Shown in pieces: positions 23,373 through 34,174 of a DNA stretch of 64,000 bases. The notes under the pieces are model-generated. The model saw only the letters and a program-made list of their open reading frames with translations, ran no database searches and had not been told where the DNA came from. The DNA comes from Actinokineospora xionganensis (lineage in GTDB: Bacteria > Actinomycetota > Actinomycetes > Mycobacteriales > Pseudonocardiaceae), in NCBI RefSeq assembly GCF_014323725.1, contig NZ_JABVED010000001.1, forward strand, positions 230,505 to 294,504, written 5' to 3'. The position numbers and the translations under genes were made by a program. Within the stretch, counting starts at the first letter, position 1; every line of letters begins with the position of its first letter.

Positions 23373-24524
23373 TCAGTCTTGTCGCCGCGTGATGAGGGGA
23401 ACCAGTTGCTCGTCGGCGGTCCAGGCGCCGTGGTGGCCGAGCAGTGCGGACTCGATCGGCTCGTTGTCCGGCCGCAGGAGGACGCTGTCGCCCCGCGCGA
23501 CGGCGATGACGTCGCCGATCCGGTCGGCGATCACGGTCTCCGGCGGAGTCGGACCGAACCAGCGCTCGTCCAACGCCTGCTCGCGGCTCACCACGTGCGC
23601 GTGCGTCGACAGCACCTCGGCCCAGGCGGCCAACACGGCGGACAGCGCGTCGGGGTGTTCCAGGTAGACGTGGCGCACCCGTGCCTCGCCGCCGATCAGC
23701 CGCACGTCGCGGTGCAGCCGGGGCAGCGTGTCGAGGTCGATCGCCGTCTCCGCCCTGATCATCCCGTGGTCTCCGGTGACCAGCAGCGCGCAGGTGTCCG
23801 GCAGGTCGGCCAGCAGGTCGGCCACGCACGCGTCGACGTCGCGCAGGACCTCCAGCCACTGCGCCGACTCCGGTCCATACACGTGGCCCGCCGTGTCCAG
23901 TTCGGGGAAATAGGCGTACGCGAAGCGGGACTCGGCGCCGGGATGGTTCGCGACCGTGAGGATTCCGGCCCGCACTTCGTCGAGGCTCGTGGCCGGGTGC
24001 AGGGTGCCGGCCGCGCGGAAGGCGGCCCTGGTGAGGCCGGAGTCGCGCTGGTACTCGGGGATCACGTAGTGCACCGCCACCCCGTGCGCGGCGAGGTCCT
24101 GCACGCGGCTGGGCATCGGCTGCACGGTCTCGGGCGGGTGCAGGTCGCGCGCGTCCTCGCCGGTCGCGGTGTCGAGGCGCCACCGCAGGGAGTTGAACAG
24201 CCGGGGGCCGCCCGCGCCGGGCATGGCGAAGCTGTAGCCGATGATGCCGTGCGTCGCGCAGGGAGCGCCCATGGCGAGGCTCGTCAGGCTGGTCGAGGTG
24301 GTCGCCGGGAAGCCCGCGGCCAGTGTGGTGCTGACGTGCGCGGACAGCGTTGGCGCGGCGTCGGGATGTCGGGCGAGCAACTCGGCGCCGAGCCCGTCGA
24401 TCAACAGCACCACGACGTCGCGGTTCGGGGCGATCCCCAGCGGGTTGGGGCCGCCGATCCCGAAGGACGACGCGACGGAGGGCAGGACGTCGGCGAGCGT
24501 GGGCGGGTTTGTCATCCGGTCCAT
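23373..24524 (-). CDS. Alkaline-phosphatase-fold hydrolase (nucleotide pyrophosphatase/phosphodiesterase type)
   Basis: 383 residues from ATG 24524; a second ATG nine bases on is possible. Metal and nucleophile motifs of the type I phosphodiesterase/nucleotide pyrophosphatase family: VVVLLIDGLGAELL (Asp ligand, near 37-50), FPATTSTSLTSLAMG with the nucleophile Thr (near 75-90), HGIIGY, AYFPELDTAGHVYGPES (Asp/His ligands) and LLVTGDHGMI (near 260). Cytosolic, without a signal peptide. It likely hydrolyses a phosphodiester or pyrophosphate. It lies directly downstream of glpK1 with 13 bp between them, so they may be co-transcribed. Confidence 0.88.
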   Translation of the reverse strand: MDRMTNPPTLADVLPSVASSFGIGGPNPLGIAPNRDVVVLLIDGLGAELLARHPDAAPTLSAHVSTTLAAGFPATTSTSLTSLAMGAPCATHGIIGYSFAMPGAGGPRLFNSLRWRLDTATGEDARDLHPPETVQPMPSRVQDLAAHGVAVHYVIPEYQRDSGLTRAAFRAAGTLHPATSLDEVRAGILTVANHPGAESRFAYAYFPELDTAGHVYGPESAQWLEVLRDVDACVADLLADLPDTCALLVTGDHGMIRAETAIDLDTLPRLHRDVRLIGGEARVRHVYLEHPDALSAVLAAWAEVLSTHAHVVSREQALDERWFGPTPPETVIADRIGDVIAVARGDSVLLRPDNEPIESALLGHHGAWTADEQLVPLITRRQD

Positions 24525-24537
24525 GATCCTGTCTCGG

Positions 24538-26037
24538 TCACCGGCGGGCCCAGCCGTAGCTGAGTTCCGCCGCGCGCCGCCAGTTGTCGTATTCGGCTTC
24601 CCGGTAGGCCGGGTCCATGCTTGGCAGCCACTGGGCGGCCAGGTGCCAGTTGCGCCGCAGGCCTTCGAGGTCGGGCCAGTAGCCCGCGCTCAGGCCCGCG
24701 GCATAGGCGGCGCCGAGCGAGACGGTCTCGGAGATCATCGGCCGGTTCACCGGGATGTCGAGGACGTCGGCGATGAACTGCATCAGCAGGTTGTCCGAGG
24801 TCATGCCGCCGTCGACGTTGATCGCGGCGGCGTTGACGCCGAGGTCGGCGTTCATCGCGTCCAGCACCTCGCGGGTCTGCCACGCCGTGGCCTCCAGGAC
24901 CGCGCGGGCCAGGTGCCCCTTGGTGATGTACGAGGTGAGCCCGACGATGATGCCGCGCGCGTCGCTGCGCCAGCGCGGGGCGAACAGGCCGGAGAACGCG
25001 GGCACGATGTAGCAGCCGCCGTTGTCCTCGACGGTGCCCGCCAGCGTCTCGATCTCCGGGGCGGTGGCGATCAGCCCGAGGTTGTCGCGGAACCACTGCA
25101 CGAGAGATCCGGTGACCGCGATCGAGCCCTCCAACGCGTACACCGCGGGCTCTCCGGCCAACTGGTATCCGATGGTGGTGAGCAGGCCATGGGTGGAGCG
25201 CACGGCCGAGTTCCCGGTGTTCATCAACAGGAAACTTCCCGTGCCGTAGGTGCACTTGGTCTGTCCGCGGGAGAAACAGGTCTGCCCGAACAGCGCCGCC
25301 TGCTGGTCACCGAGCGCCGCCCTGATCGGGATGCCCGCGACGACCCGGCGGGTGACCCCGTAGTCTCCTGTGGACGGACGGATCTCGGGCAGCATCAGTG
25401 CGGGAATGTCGAAGAACGCCAACAGGTCCTTGTCCCACGACAGGGTTGCCACGTTCATCAGCAGCGTGCGGCTCGCGTTGGTGACGTCGGTGACGTGGAC
25501 GCCGCCGTCGGTGCCGCCGGTGAGGTTCCAGATGATCCAGGTCTCCATCGTCCCGAACAGCACGTCGCCACGCTCGGCCCGCGCCCGCAGCCCCGGCGTC
25601 GTGTCGAGCAGCCAGCGCAGCCGGGGCGCGGCGAAGTAGGTGGCCAGCGGTAGCCCGCAGCGGTCCCGGATCTCCTCCGCGCCCGGCCGTTCGGCGAGTT
25701 CGGCGACGAGTCGCTCGGTGCGGACGTCCTGCCAGACGATCGCCCGGCCGACCGGCGCCCCGGTGCGGCGGTCCCAGACCACCGTCGTCTCGCGCTGGTT
25801 GGCGATGCCGAGGGCGACGACCTGCTCGGCGGCGATCCCCGACTCGCGCAGCGCCTGCGGCACGATCCGGTCGATGTTGCGCCAGATCTCCACGGCGTCC
25901 TGCTCGACCCAGCCGGGCTTCGGGAACCACTGGCGGTGTTCGCGTTGCGCCACGGACACCAGGCGGGCCCGCTGGTCGAACAGGATGCACCGGGTGGACG
26001 TGGTGCCCTGGTCGATCGCCATCACGTAGCGCTGCAT
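24538..26037 (-). CDS. glpK: Glycerol kinase, copy 1
   Basis: 499 residues from ATG 26037. FGGY-family kinase: [46 protein letters not shown], and [17 protein letters not shown] are all glycerol kinase motifs. It phosphorylates glycerol to glycerol 3-phosphate. Its ATG follows the IclR-gene stop after a single base (TGA-C-ATG), so the two are translationally coupled. It is clearly diverged from the second glycerol kinase at 27874, and keeps [20 protein letters not shown]. Substrate could be glycerol or a close relative. Likely under the two palindromic operators upstream of the IclR gene. Confidence 0.92.
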   Translation of the reverse strand: MQRYVMAIDQGTTSTRCILFDQRARLVSVAQREHRQWFPKPGWVEQDAVEIWRNIDRIVPQALRESGIAAEQVVALGIANQRETTVVWDRRTGAPVGRAIVWQDVRTERLVAELAERPGAEEIRDRCGLPLATYFAAPRLRWLLDTTPGLRARAERGDVLFGTMETWIIWNLTGGTDGGVHVTDVTNASRTLLMNVATLSWDKDLLAFFDIPALMLPEIRPSTGDYGVTRRVVAGIPIRAALGDQQAALFGQTCFSRGQTKCTYGTGSFLLMNTGNSAVRSTHGLLTTIGYQLAGEPAVYALEGSIAVTGSLVQWFRDNLGLIATAPEIETLAGTVEDNGGCYIVPAFSGLFAPRWRSDARGIIVGLTSYITKGHLARAVLEATAWQTREVLDAMNADLGVNAAAINVDGGMTSDNLLMQFIADVLDIPVNRPMISETVSLGAAYAAGLSAGYWPDLEGLRRNWHLAAQWLPSMDPAYREAEYDNWRRAAELSYGWARR

Positions 26038-26038
26038 G

Positions 26039-26803
26039 TCACCGGTCCACCGCCAGATCACGCGAGACCGACCGGCTCGCCTCGAGAACGGACACCAGCA
26101 GATCCTGCCGCGGCCTCGTGTTGTTGGCACACAGGCGATCCGCCGGTCCGGAGATGCCGATCGCGCCGACGACCGAGCCGCCGGGAAGCCGCAGCGGCGC
26201 GGCCAGGCCCGCCTCCCCGGGCATGAACTCCCCGATCTCGATCGCCCAGCCCTGGGACCGCACGTCAGCCAGCGTCCTGGTCAGCGCCGTGGGTTTGACG
26301 ATCGTGCGACTGGTCAGCGCGGGCAGGGTCCCGGTCAGCGCGGCGGCCGAGAGCTCGTTGTCCCAGGCCAGCAGGATCTTCCCCCAGGCCGTCGCGTGCA
26401 GCGGCAGCGTCGTGCCGAAGTCGGAGGTCTGGGCGGTGTCGTCCGGCCGGAACACGTGGTGCACCACCAACACCATCCCTTCGGAGGGGATGCCGATGCG
26501 CACCGCCTCGCCACTGCGCGCGGCCAGGGAGTCCGACCAGTTCATCGCTCGCGCGCGCAGCAGGTTCGGGTCCATCCGCTTCGCTCGAGCCTGCGGGCCG
26601 CCTGCGGGGAGCTGGTACCGGCCGCCCGCTTGGTCCTGCTCGACGAACCCGACGTCCTGCAAGGTGCGGAGGATGCCGTGCACGGTGCCTTTGGCCAAGC
26701 CGAGGGCGGACGCGATCTCGCCCAGCGCGAGCCGTCCCGAGCCGCGTTCGAGCAGCCGCAGGATCGCCGCGGCCCGCTCGATCGACTGTATTGAGCCCGG
26801 CAT
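26039..26803 (-). CDS. IclR-family regulator, GylR-like
   Basis: 254 residues from ATG 26803 ([20 protein letters not shown]), chosen because it fits the family start. Winged helix-turn-helix [20 protein letters not shown] near residues 30-50 and the IclR effector domain with [17 protein letters not shown] and [20 protein letters not shown]. In Streptomyces, the IclR protein GylR represses the glycerol operon; here the same type of gene is divergent from glpF-glpK-glpD and is followed by another glpK. Two near-identical palindromes in the shared 242-bp region are likely binding sites. Confidence 0.9.
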   Translation of the reverse strand: MPGSIQSIERAAAILRLLERGSGRLALGEIASALGLAKGTVHGILRTLQDVGFVEQDQAGGRYQLPAGGPQARAKRMDPNLLRARAMNWSDSLAARSGEAVRIGIPSEGMVLVVHHVFRPDDTAQTSDFGTTLPLHATAWGKILLAWDNELSAAALTGTLPALTSRTIVKPTALTRTLADVRSQGWAIEIGEFMPGEAGLAAPLRLPGGSVVGAIGISGPADRLCANNTRPRQDLLVSVLEASRSVSRDLAVDR

Positions 26804-26830
26804 CCGGCGAAAATACTCCAGAACCCTTGA

Positions 26831-26845
26831 TTCGACAATGTCGAA
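26831..26845. promoter_or_regulatory. IclR/GylR operator, site 1
   Basis: TTCGACA-A-TGTCGAA: perfect 15-bp palindrome, 28 bp upstream of the regulator start codon, a position suited to autoregulation. Confidence 0.7.
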
Positions 26846-26939
26846 CGGACCGGTCCCGACGGGCAACCCTCCGTAGGACTGTGAGCTGGGTCATAAGCCT
26901 TCTGTGGGACTTTCGCAGGTCAGACGGCTGCGAGCGTCG

Positions 26940-26954
26940 TTCGACAATGCCGAA
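26940..26954. promoter_or_regulatory. IclR/GylR operator, site 2
   Basis: TTCGACAATGCCGAA differs from site 1 at one base and is flanked to CGTTCG...CGAACG. It lies 92 bp before the glpF start and 109 bp centre to centre from site 1, so looping between the two is possible. Confidence 0.7.
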
Positions 26955-27045
26955 CGACGGCTCTGGAGCGCCGGGAAACCGCTTCGTAACGTCCCGGCCA
27001 TCGCGCCGGTCCCGACGCGACTCGGATCGGAGAAAGGAGGAGCCG

Positions 27046-27843
27046 ATGACACTCGGATCTGTCTTCCTCAGCGAGGTTCTCGGCACCGGCATCCTGCTGC
27101 TGCTCGGCGCCGGCGTGGTCGCCAATGTGCTGCTGACCAAGTCGAAAGGGTTCGACGGCGGCTGGTTGCTGATCAACTTAGGCTGGGGACTCGCCGTGAT
27201 GGCGGGTGTGTTCGTCGCCTACAAGTCGGGCGGACATCTCAACCCGGCCGTCACCCTCGGCGTCCTGTCCAGCGGTGCGGCGGAGTACGCGCCCGGAGTG
27301 CCGGTCGGCTTCGCCTCCACCCTGGTCTACTTCGCGGGCCAACTGCTCGGCGCCTTCCTGGGGGCGTGCACCGCGTACGTCACCTACAAGAAGCACTTCG
27401 ACGCCGAGCCCGACGAGGGCAAGCGGCTCGGCGTGTTCGCCACCGGGCCGGAAATCCGGGCCTACCAGTGGAATCTGCTCACCGAGGTGGTCGGCACCTT
27501 CGTCCTGGTGATCGTGATCCTCGCCCTCGGCAAGACCCCGCACGGTCTCGGCCCGGTCGCCGCGGCGCTGCTCGTCGTCGGCATCGGCGCCTCGCTCGGC
27601 GGGCCCACCGGGTACGCCATCAACCCCGCACGAGACCTCGGCCCGCGCATCGCCTACGCGCTGCTTCCGGCACACCGCACGGTCTCGGCCGCGGTGACCG
27701 TCGGCGCCCCGGCGGGAGACCCCGGACCCGAGCGCCCCGCGAGCGGCGCCAAGGACGCGGACTGGGCCTACGCCTGGGTTCCCGTCGTCGGGCCGCTGAT
27801 CGGCGGCGTCCTGGCGGGCCTCGCCTCCCAGTTCCTGTTCTGA
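27046..27843 (+). CDS. glpF: Glycerol uptake facilitator
   Basis: 265 residues from ATG 27046 behind AAAGGAGG. MIP family with six membrane segments and both NPA boxes: GGHLNPAVTLG (residues about 65-75) and GYAINPARDLGPR (about 188-200). The Asp after the second NPAR is the aquaglyceroporin signature, so it should pass glycerol rather than only water. A charged insert (GAPAGDPGPERPASGAKDAD) precedes the last segment. First gene of glpF-glpK2-glpD, divergent from the GylR-like regulator. Confidence 0.94.
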   Translation: MTLGSVFLSEVLGTGILLLLGAGVVANVLLTKSKGFDGGWLLINLGWGLAVMAGVFVAYKSGGHLNPAVTLGVLSSGAAEYAPGVPVGFASTLVYFAGQLLGAFLGACTAYVTYKKHFDAEPDEGKRLGVFATGPEIRAYQWNLLTEVVGTFVLVIVILALGKTPHGLGPVAAALLVVGIGASLGGPTGYAINPARDLGPRIAYALLPAHRTVSAAVTVGAPAGDPGPERPASGAKDADWAYAWVPVVGPLIGGVLAGLASQFLF

Positions 27844-27873
27844 CCACCAGTCCCCGCAGCGGAAGGAACCTCG

Positions 27874-29394
27874 ATGGCTGACTTCGTCGGAGCGATCGAC
27901 CAGGGCACGACCAGCACCCGATTCATGGTGTTCGACCACGGCGGCAACGAGATCGCCCGCCACCAACTCGAACACGAGCAGATCCTGCCGCGCCCCGGCT
28001 GGGTCGAGCACAACCCCACCGAGATCTGGGAACGCACCCGCGCGGTCATCGAGTCCACGCTGAACAAGGCGAACCTGAGCGCGAGCGACCTCGCCGCGGT
28101 CGGCGTGACCAACCAGCGCGAGACGACCGTCGTGTGGAACCGCCGCACCGGCAGGCCCTACTGCAACGCGATCGTCTGGCAGGACACCCGCACCGACCGG
28201 ATCGCCGCGGAACTCGACCGCGACGGGCGCGGCCAGGTGATCCGCCGCAAGGCCGGCCTCCCCCCGGCCACCTACTTCTCCGGCGGGAAGCTCAAGTGGA
28301 TCCTGGAGAACGTGCCGGGCGTCGCCGAGGACGCCAAGCGCGGCGACGCCGTCTTCGGCACCATCGACACCTGGCTGCTGTGGAACCTGACCGGCGGCGT
28401 GGACGGCGGTGTGCACGTCACCGACCCGACCAACGCCAGCCGCACCATGCTCATGGACCTGGAGACCTGGGACTGGGACGACGAGTTGCTGTCGTTCTTC
28501 GATGTGCCGCGGGAGATGCTGCCGTTCATCCTGCCCTCCTCCAACCCGGAGCTGTACGGGATGACCCGCGCGAACGGCCCGTTCGGCGGCGAGGTGAAGC
28601 TCTCCGGGGACTTGGGCGACCAGCAGGCGGCGACCGTCGGCCAGGTGTGCTTCCGGCCGGGCGAGGCCAAGAACACCTACGGCACCGGCAACTTCCTTCT
28701 GCTCAACACCGGCCATGAGCTCGTCCGCTCGGAGCACGGCCTGCTCACCACCGTGTGCTACCAGTTCGGCGAGGACAAGCCGGTGTACGCGCTGGAGGGC
28801 TCCATCGCGGTGACCGGCTCGGCGGTGCAGTGGCTGCGCGACCAGCTAGGCATCATCTCCGGCGCCGAGCAGAGCGAATCCCTCGCGCGCCAAGTGGAGG
28901 ACAACGGAGGGGTGTACTTCGTGCCCGCGTTCTCCGGTCTGTTCGCGCCCTACTGGCGCTCCGACGCCCGCGGCGCGATCGTCGGCCTGTCCCGGTACTC
29001 CACCAACGCGCACATCGCCCGGGCCACGCTGGAATCCATCTGTTACCAGACGCGCGACGTCGTGGAGGCCATGCAGGCCGACTCCGGGGTCACCCTCGAC
29101 GTGCTGCGGGTCGACGGCGGCGTGACGGCCAACGAGCTGTGCATGCAGGTGCAGGCCGACTTGCTCGGCGTGCCCGTCTCGCGGCCGGTGGTGGCCGAGA
29201 CGACCGCGCTGGGCGCGGCGTACGCGGCGGGCCTCGCGGTCGGATTCTGGCGCGACACAGCCGAACTTGAGCAGAACTGGCGCGAGGACGTGCGCTGGCA
29301 GCCGACCATGGACGAGGAGCAGCGCGAACGTGGTTACACGCAGTGGAAGAAAGCCGTCACCCGGACCCTCGACTGGGTCGACATCGACGACTGA
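27874..29394 (+). CDS. glpK: Glycerol kinase, copy 2
   Basis: 506 residues from ATG 27874 (AAGGAA upstream). FGGY kinase: [72 protein letters not shown], and [20 protein letters not shown]. This is the canonical actinobacterial GlpK, 30 bp behind glpF and 28 bp ahead of glpD. It traps imported glycerol as glycerol 3-phosphate. Presence of a second, diverged GlpK 1.8 kb upstream suggests separate regulation or substrate. Confidence 0.96.
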   Translation: MADFVGAIDQGTTSTRFMVFDHGGNEIARHQLEHEQILPRPGWVEHNPTEIWERTRAVIESTLNKANLSASDLAAVGVTNQRETTVVWNRRTGRPYCNAIVWQDTRTDRIAAELDRDGRGQVIRRKAGLPPATYFSGGKLKWILENVPGVAEDAKRGDAVFGTIDTWLLWNLTGGVDGGVHVTDPTNASRTMLMDLETWDWDDELLSFFDVPREMLPFILPSSNPELYGMTRANGPFGGEVKLSGDLGDQQAATVGQVCFRPGEAKNTYGTGNFLLLNTGHELVRSEHGLLTTVCYQFGEDKPVYALEGSIAVTGSAVQWLRDQLGIISGAEQSESLARQVEDNGGVYFVPAFSGLFAPYWRSDARGAIVGLSRYSTNAHIARATLESICYQTRDVVEAMQADSGVTLDVLRVDGGVTANELCMQVQADLLGVPVSRPVVAETTALGAAYAAGLAVGFWRDTAELEQNWREDVRWQPTMDEEQRERGYTQWKKAVTRTLDWVDIDD

Positions 29395-29422
29395 CCGGCC
29401 ACGGGGAAGCGAAGGAGACACA

Positions 29423-31111
29423 GTGTCCACACGATTGGACCCGGCATACCGCGCCGCGGCGCTGCGCGGCATCGACGAGACCGAGTTCGACGTGCTCGTC
29501 ATCGGCGGGGGAGTGGTGGGCGCGGGCGCGGCCCTCGACGCAGCGTCGCGCGGCCTGCGCGTCGCGCTGGTCGAGGCCAGGGACTGGGCGGCGGGCACGT
29601 CGAGCCGGTCGAGCAAGCTGATCCACGGCGGCCTGCGCTACCTGGAACAGCGGGACTTCAGTCTGGTCCGGGAGGCGCTCAAGGAACGGCGCCTGCTGCT
29701 TCACCGGCTCGCGCCGCACCTGGTCCGCCCGGTGCCGTTCCTGTTCCCGCTGACGCGCGGGGCCTGGGAACGGGCCTACGTCGGGGCGGGCGTGCTGCTC
29801 TACGACACGATGGGCGGGGCGCGGGCGCTGCCGTGGCACAAGCACCTCTCCCGCAAGCAGGCGCTTCGACTGGCGCCGTCGCTGAAACCGGAGGCGCTCA
29901 CTGGCGCCATCCGCTACTACGACGCCCAAGTCGACGACGCGCGGCACACCATGATGATCGCCCGCACGGCCGCGCGGCACGGAGCGACCGTTCTCAGCCG
30001 CACCAAGGTGATCGGTCTGCTGCGCGACGGTGCGCGGGTCCTCGGCGCCCGGGTGCGCGACGTCGAGTCCGGTCTGGAGCACGAGATCCGCGCCCGCCGG
30101 GTGATCAGCGCGATCGGCGTGTGGACCGACGAAGTGCACGCCATGACGGGCGTGCCCGCTCCCTTCCAGGTGCGCATGTCCAAGGGCGTCCACCTGCTCG
30201 TGCCCCGCGACCGCATCGACCTGGACACCGGGCTGATCGCCCCCACCGAGAAGAGCGTCCTGTTCGTCATCCCGTGGGGCAGGCACTGGATCATCGGCAC
30301 CACCGACACCGAATGGCAGCTTGACCGCGACCACCCGGCCGCCAGCCGGTCCGATGTGGACTATCTGCTCGAGCATGTGAACTCGGTGCTGCGCACGCCG
30401 CTGACGGCCGAGGACGTCGACGGGGTGTACGCCGGGCTCCGGCCGCTGCTGGCGGGGGAGTCGAAGGAAACGGCCAAGCTGTCACGTGAACACGCCGTCG
30501 CCGAACCCGTGCCGGGGTTGTTCGTGATCGCGGGCGGGAAGTACACCACCTACCGCGTGATGGCGGCCGACGTGGTGAACGCGGCCGTGCACGGCCTGGG
30601 CCGAGCCGTTCCGCCATCACTGACCGAGCGCCTGCCGGTCGTCGGCGCGATCGGATACCACGAGATGTGGGAGGACCGCGCGGGCATCGCCCGGCGCACC
30701 GGGCTCGCACTATCCACTGTGGAGCATCTGCTGGGCAGGTACGGATCGGCGATCGACGACCTGATCGAGCTGATCGGGCAAGACCCGGACCTGGCCGATC
30801 CGATCCCCGGCGCCGAGGACTACCTCCGGGCCGAAGCCGTGTACGCGGTCACCCACGAGGGAGCGCTGCACCTCGACGACATCCTCACCCGGCGCACCCG
30901 AGTCTCGATCGAGACTCCGGACCGCGGGCTCGCCGCCGCCGCGGACATCGCTCGGCTCGTCGCCGCGCACCTCGGGTGGGATTCGGCCACCGAAGGTGAG
31001 GAAGTCCGCCTGTACCACGAAAGGGTGTGCGCCGAGCGCGCCGCGCAGGACTCCGTCGACGACGCGTCCGCCAACGCGGCCCGCATCGGCGCGCCGGAGC
31101 CTGCCTGCTGA
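29423..31111 (+). CDS. glpD: FAD-dependent glycerol-3-phosphate dehydrogenase
   Basis: 562 residues from GTG 29423, with GAAGGAG eight bases upstream. Rossmann FAD-binding motif VIGGGVVGAGAALDAASRG at about residues 22-40, then the GlpD signature GTSSRSSKLIHGGLRYLEQ (about 55-73), catalytic-domain motifs SAIGVWTD and IPWGRHWIIGTTDTEW, and a helical C-terminal domain. Oxidises glycerol 3-phosphate to dihydroxyacetone phosphate at the membrane and passes electrons to quinone. Completes uptake-phosphorylation-oxidation with glpF and glpK. Followed by a strong terminator. Confidence 0.96.
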   Translation: MSTRLDPAYRAAALRGIDETEFDVLVIGGGVVGAGAALDAASRGLRVALVEARDWAAGTSSRSSKLIHGGLRYLEQRDFSLVREALKERRLLLHRLAPHLVRPVPFLFPLTRGAWERAYVGAGVLLYDTMGGARALPWHKHLSRKQALRLAPSLKPEALTGAIRYYDAQVDDARHTMMIARTAARHGATVLSRTKVIGLLRDGARVLGARVRDVESGLEHEIRARRVISAIGVWTDEVHAMTGVPAPFQVRMSKGVHLLVPRDRIDLDTGLIAPTEKSVLFVIPWGRHWIIGTTDTEWQLDRDHPAASRSDVDYLLEHVNSVLRTPLTAEDVDGVYAGLRPLLAGESKETAKLSREHAVAEPVPGLFVIAGGKYTTYRVMAADVVNAAVHGLGRAVPPSLTERLPVVGAIGYHEMWEDRAGIARRTGLALSTVEHLLGRYGSAIDDLIELIGQDPDLADPIPGAEDYLRAEAVYAVTHEGALHLDDILTRRTRVSIETPDRGLAAAADIARLVAAHLGWDSATEGEEVRLYHERVCAERAAQDSVDDASANAARIGAPEPAC

Positions 31112-31157
31112 TCAACGCGTTCCGGGGGCGCGACCCCGACGACCATTGTCTGATCAC

Positions 31158-31197
31158 GGACGAAGCCGCACCCCCCGAAGGGGATGCGGCTTCGTCC
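31158..31197. terminator. Bidirectional terminator between glpD and pntB
   Basis: GGACGAAGCCGCA (31158-31170) pairs with TGCGGCTTCGTCC (31185-31197) over 13 bp, extended inside by CCCC/GGGG with one bulged A. The 5' arm and loop share a 20-base word with a site at 52365-52384. Confidence 0.8.
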
Positions 31198-31214
31198 GAC
31201 CGCTTGGCTTGTCC

Positions 31215-32636
31215 TCAGAGGGCCACGAGGATGTCGTCGACCCGGTCCTTGGCGTCACCGAACAGCATCGCCGAGTTCTCGCGGAAGAACAGCGGGTTCT
31301 GCACCCCGGCGTATCCCGAGGCCATGGACCGCTTGAACACGATCACGTTGTCGGCCTCCCAGACCTTGAGCACCGGCATCCCGGCGATCGGGCTGGCCGG
31401 ATCGTCCGCCGCGGACGGGTTGACGGTGTCGTTGGCGCCGATCACGAGGACGACGGCGGTGTCGTCGAAGTCGTCGTTGATCTCGTCCATCTCGAGCACG
31501 ATGTCGTAGGGCACCTTGGCCTCGGCCAGCAGCACGTTCATGTGCCCGGGCAGCCGACCCGCGACGGGGTGGATGCCGAAGCGGACATCGACGCCCTTCT
31601 CCCGCAGTTTGCGGGTCAGCTCGGCCACGCCGTACTGCGCCTGCGCCACCGCCATGCCGTAGCCAGGGGTGATGATCACCGTGTCGGCCGACGAGAGCAT
31701 CTCGGCCACGCCCTGCGCGGTGACCTCCCGGTACTCGCCGTAGTCGACATCGGCACCGGCCGCGGTGTTCTCCAGCCCGAAGCCGCCCGCGATCACGGAG
31801 ATGAACGACCGGTTCATCGCGCGACACATGATGTAGGACAGGTACGCACCCGACGAGCCGACGAGTGCGCCGGTGATGATCAGCAGGTCGTTCTCGAGCA
31901 GGAAGCCCGACGCGGCCGCCGCCCAGCCGGAGTAGCTGTTCAGCATCGACACCACGACCGGCATGTCGCCGCCGCCGATGGAGGCCACCAGGTGCCAGCC
32001 GAGCAGCAGGGCGACCACGGTGACCACGACCAGCAGCCACAGCCGCGGGTCGATCACGAACCAGACGGTCAGGGCGGCGAACACGACCAGGGCGCCCAGG
32101 TTGAGGACGTTCTTGCCGGGCAGCATCAGCGGGTTGGACTTGATGCGGGCGGACAGCTTGAGGTACGCCACGATCGAGCCGGTCAGGGTCACCGCGCCGA
32201 TGAAGACGCCGATGAACACCTCGGCGTGGTGAATGCCCAGCGTGTCCGCGGCCGCCAGCGCCGCGGCCTCGGGGCCGTCGAGGTGGCGTTCGACGTGCAG
32301 GTAGCCGTTCCAGCCGACCAGCACCGCGGCCAGACCCACGAAGCTGTGCAGCAGCGCGATCAGCTCGGGCATCCCGGTCATCTCGACCTTGCGGGCCCGG
32401 TACAGCCCGATGGCCGCGCCGATCACTGTCGCGCCGATCAGCAGGCCCAGACCGATGCCCTCGATGCCGCGGTTAGTGGCGAGCGCGATCGTGGCCGCGA
32501 GCGCGACCACCATGCCCGCCATGCCGAACGCGTTGCCCGCCTTGGCGGTCTCGTGCTTGGACAGCCCGGCCAGGGCCAGGATGAAGAGCAGGGCGGCGAC
32601 GATGTACGCGGCCTGCGCGGAGATCTCGATGGTCAT
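31215..32636 (-). CDS. pntB: NAD(P) transhydrogenase beta subunit
   Basis: 473 residues. Eight or nine membrane segments in the first 270 residues (starts [20 protein letters not shown]), followed by the soluble NADP-binding domain III with [40 protein letters not shown] and [14 protein letters not shown], the last being the NADP loop. With PntA it uses the proton gradient to reduce NADP with NADH. It begins 11 bp after pntA on the same strand, so they are one operon. Confidence 0.97.
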   Translation of the reverse strand: MTIEISAQAAYIVAALLFILALAGLSKHETAKAGNAFGMAGMVVALAATIALATNRGIEGIGLGLLIGATVIGAAIGLYRARKVEMTGMPELIALLHSFVGLAAVLVGWNGYLHVERHLDGPEAAALAAADTLGIHHAEVFIGVFIGAVTLTGSIVAYLKLSARIKSNPLMLPGKNVLNLGALVVFAALTVWFVIDPRLWLLVVVTVVALLLGWHLVASIGGGDMPVVVSMLNSYSGWAAAASGFLLENDLLIITGALVGSSGAYLSYIMCRAMNRSFISVIAGGFGLENTAAGADVDYGEYREVTAQGVAEMLSSADTVIITPGYGMAVAQAQYGVAELTRKLREKGVDVRFGIHPVAGRLPGHMNVLLAEAKVPYDIVLEMDEINDDFDDTAVVLVIGANDTVNPSAADDPASPIAGMPVLKVWEADNVIVFKRSMASGYAGVQNPLFFRENSAMLFGDAKDRVDDILVAL

Positions 32637-32647
32637 CTGTCAGCCCC

Positions 32648-34174
32648 TCAGCTTCGCGAGAACATGGCGAGCATGCGTCGGGTGACCGCGAAGCCACCGA
32701 AGACGTTGATGCTGGCGAACAGGATCGCGACGGCCGACAGCACGGTGATCGCCGTGTCGCCCTGCCCGATCTGGAGCAGGGCGCCGACCACGATGATCCC
32801 GGAGATCGCGTTGGTGACCGACATCAGCGGCGTGTGCAGCGCGTGGTGCACGTGCCCGATCACGTAGTAGCCGATCACGATCGCCAGCGCGAACACCGTG
32901 AGGTGGCCCTGCAGGGCCTGCGGCGAGAGAGCCGCGAGCAGGAACAGCAGGGCGGCGGCGACGCCGACGACCACGAAGCGGCGGCTCGGGGGCGGGGGAG
33001 CCTTGACCTGTGGCGCCTTCGCCGGAGCCGTTGGCGTGGCGGCCGCGGGAGCGGCGGACACCTGCACCGGCGGGGGCGGCCAGGCCAGCTCGCCTGCCTT
33101 GACGACGGTCATCGAGCGCTGCACGACGTCGTCGCAGTCCAGGACCAGCTCGCCGTCCTTGCCGGGCGTCATCAGCTTCATCAGGTTGACCAGGTTGGTG
33201 CCATAGAGCTGTGACGCCTGCGCGGGCAGGCGCCCGGCCAGGTCGGTGTAGCCGATGATCGTCACGCCGTTGTCGGTGAGGGTGGCCTCGCCGGGCACGA
33301 CACCCTCGACGTTGCCCCCGTTGGCGGCGGCCATGTCGACGATCACGCTGCCGGACTTCATCGAGGCGACCATCTCGGCGGTGATCAGCGTCGGCGCGGG
33401 ACGCCCCGGGATCAACGCCGTGGTGATGATGATGTCGACGTCCTCGCACTGCGCCGCGTACAGCGCGGCGGCCCTGGCGTTGTAGTCGTCCGACATCTCC
33501 TTGGCGTACCCCGTCGCGGAGACCTCGACATCGGGCGCCTCGACCGCCAGGTACTCGCCGCCCAGCGACTTGACCTGGTCGGCGACCTCGGGGCGCGGGT
33601 CGGTGGCGCGCACGATCGCGCCCAGGGAGCCCGCGGCGCCGATCGCGGCCAGTCCCGCGACACCTGCGCCCGCGACCAGCACCTTCGCCGGCGGAACCTT
33701 GCCCGCCGCGGTCACTTGACCGGTGAAGAACCGGCCGAACACGTGCGCGGCCTCCACCACGGCCCGGTAGCCCGCGATGTTCGCCATCGAGGACAGCACG
33801 TCGAGCGACTGCGCCCGCGAGATCCGGGGCACCGCGTCCATCGACAGCGCCGTGATCGGTCGCTTGGCCAGGTCTTCGACCAGGACAGGGTTGAGCCCGG
33901 GGCTGAGCAGGCTGATCAGCGTCGCGCCCGGCGTCAACGCGTCCAGCTGCTCGGTCGACGGCGCGTTCACCCCGAAGACGATGTCGGCGGCGAGCGCCGT
34001 GCCGATCACCGCGCCCTGCTCGACGTACGCGTCATCGGGGAAGCTCGACGCCGCGCCCGCACCGGGCTCCACGACCACCTCGTAGCCGAGCTTGCGCAGC
34101 TGCGCCACCGTCACCGGTGTGGCCGCCACCCGCGTCTCGCCGGGCCGAGCCTCTTTGAGAACACCTATCTTCAT
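32648..34174 (-). CDS. pntA: NAD(P) transhydrogenase alpha subunit, fused form
   Basis: 508 residues. Starts [20 protein letters not shown], the alanine-dehydrogenase-like NAD domain. NAD-binding [20 protein letters not shown] lies near residues 168-187. A Pro/Ala-rich linker (about 370-400) leads to three or four C-terminal membrane segments ending [18 protein letters not shown]. Both the soluble and the membrane alpha parts are in one chain, as in E. coli, whereas many actinobacteria split them. A perfect 14-bp palindrome lies 115 bp upstream and may regulate the operon. Confidence 0.97.
   Translation of the reverse strand: MKIGVLKEARPGETRVAATPVTVAQLRKLGYEVVVEPGAGAASSFPDDAYVEQGAVIGTALAADIVFGVNAPSTEQLDALTPGATLISLLSPGLNPVLVEDLAKRPITALSMDAVPRISRAQSLDVLSSMANIAGYRAVVEAAHVFGRFFTGQVTAAGKVPPAKVLVAGAGVAGLAAIGAAGSLGAIVRATDPRPEVADQVKSLGGEYLAVEAPDVEVSATGYAKEMSDDYNARAAALYAAQCEDVDIIITTALIPGRPAPTLITAEMVASMKSGSVIVDMAAANGGNVEGVVPGEATLTDNGVTIIGYTDLAGRLPAQASQLYGTNLVNLMKLMTPGKDGELVLDCDDVVQRSMTVVKAGELAWPPPPVQVSAAPAAATPTAPAKAPQVKAPPPPSRRFVVVGVAAALLFLLAALSPQALQGHLTVFALAIVIGYYVIGHVHHALHTPLMSVTNAISGIIVVGALLQIGQGDTAITVLSAVAILFASINVFGGFAVTRRMLAMFSRS

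Noticed and set aside
26804-27045. Glycerol riboswitch between the IclR gene and glpF
   Set aside because: The conserved features are two short palindromes at DNA-operator spacing; no extended RNA fold resembling a known riboswitch was found.
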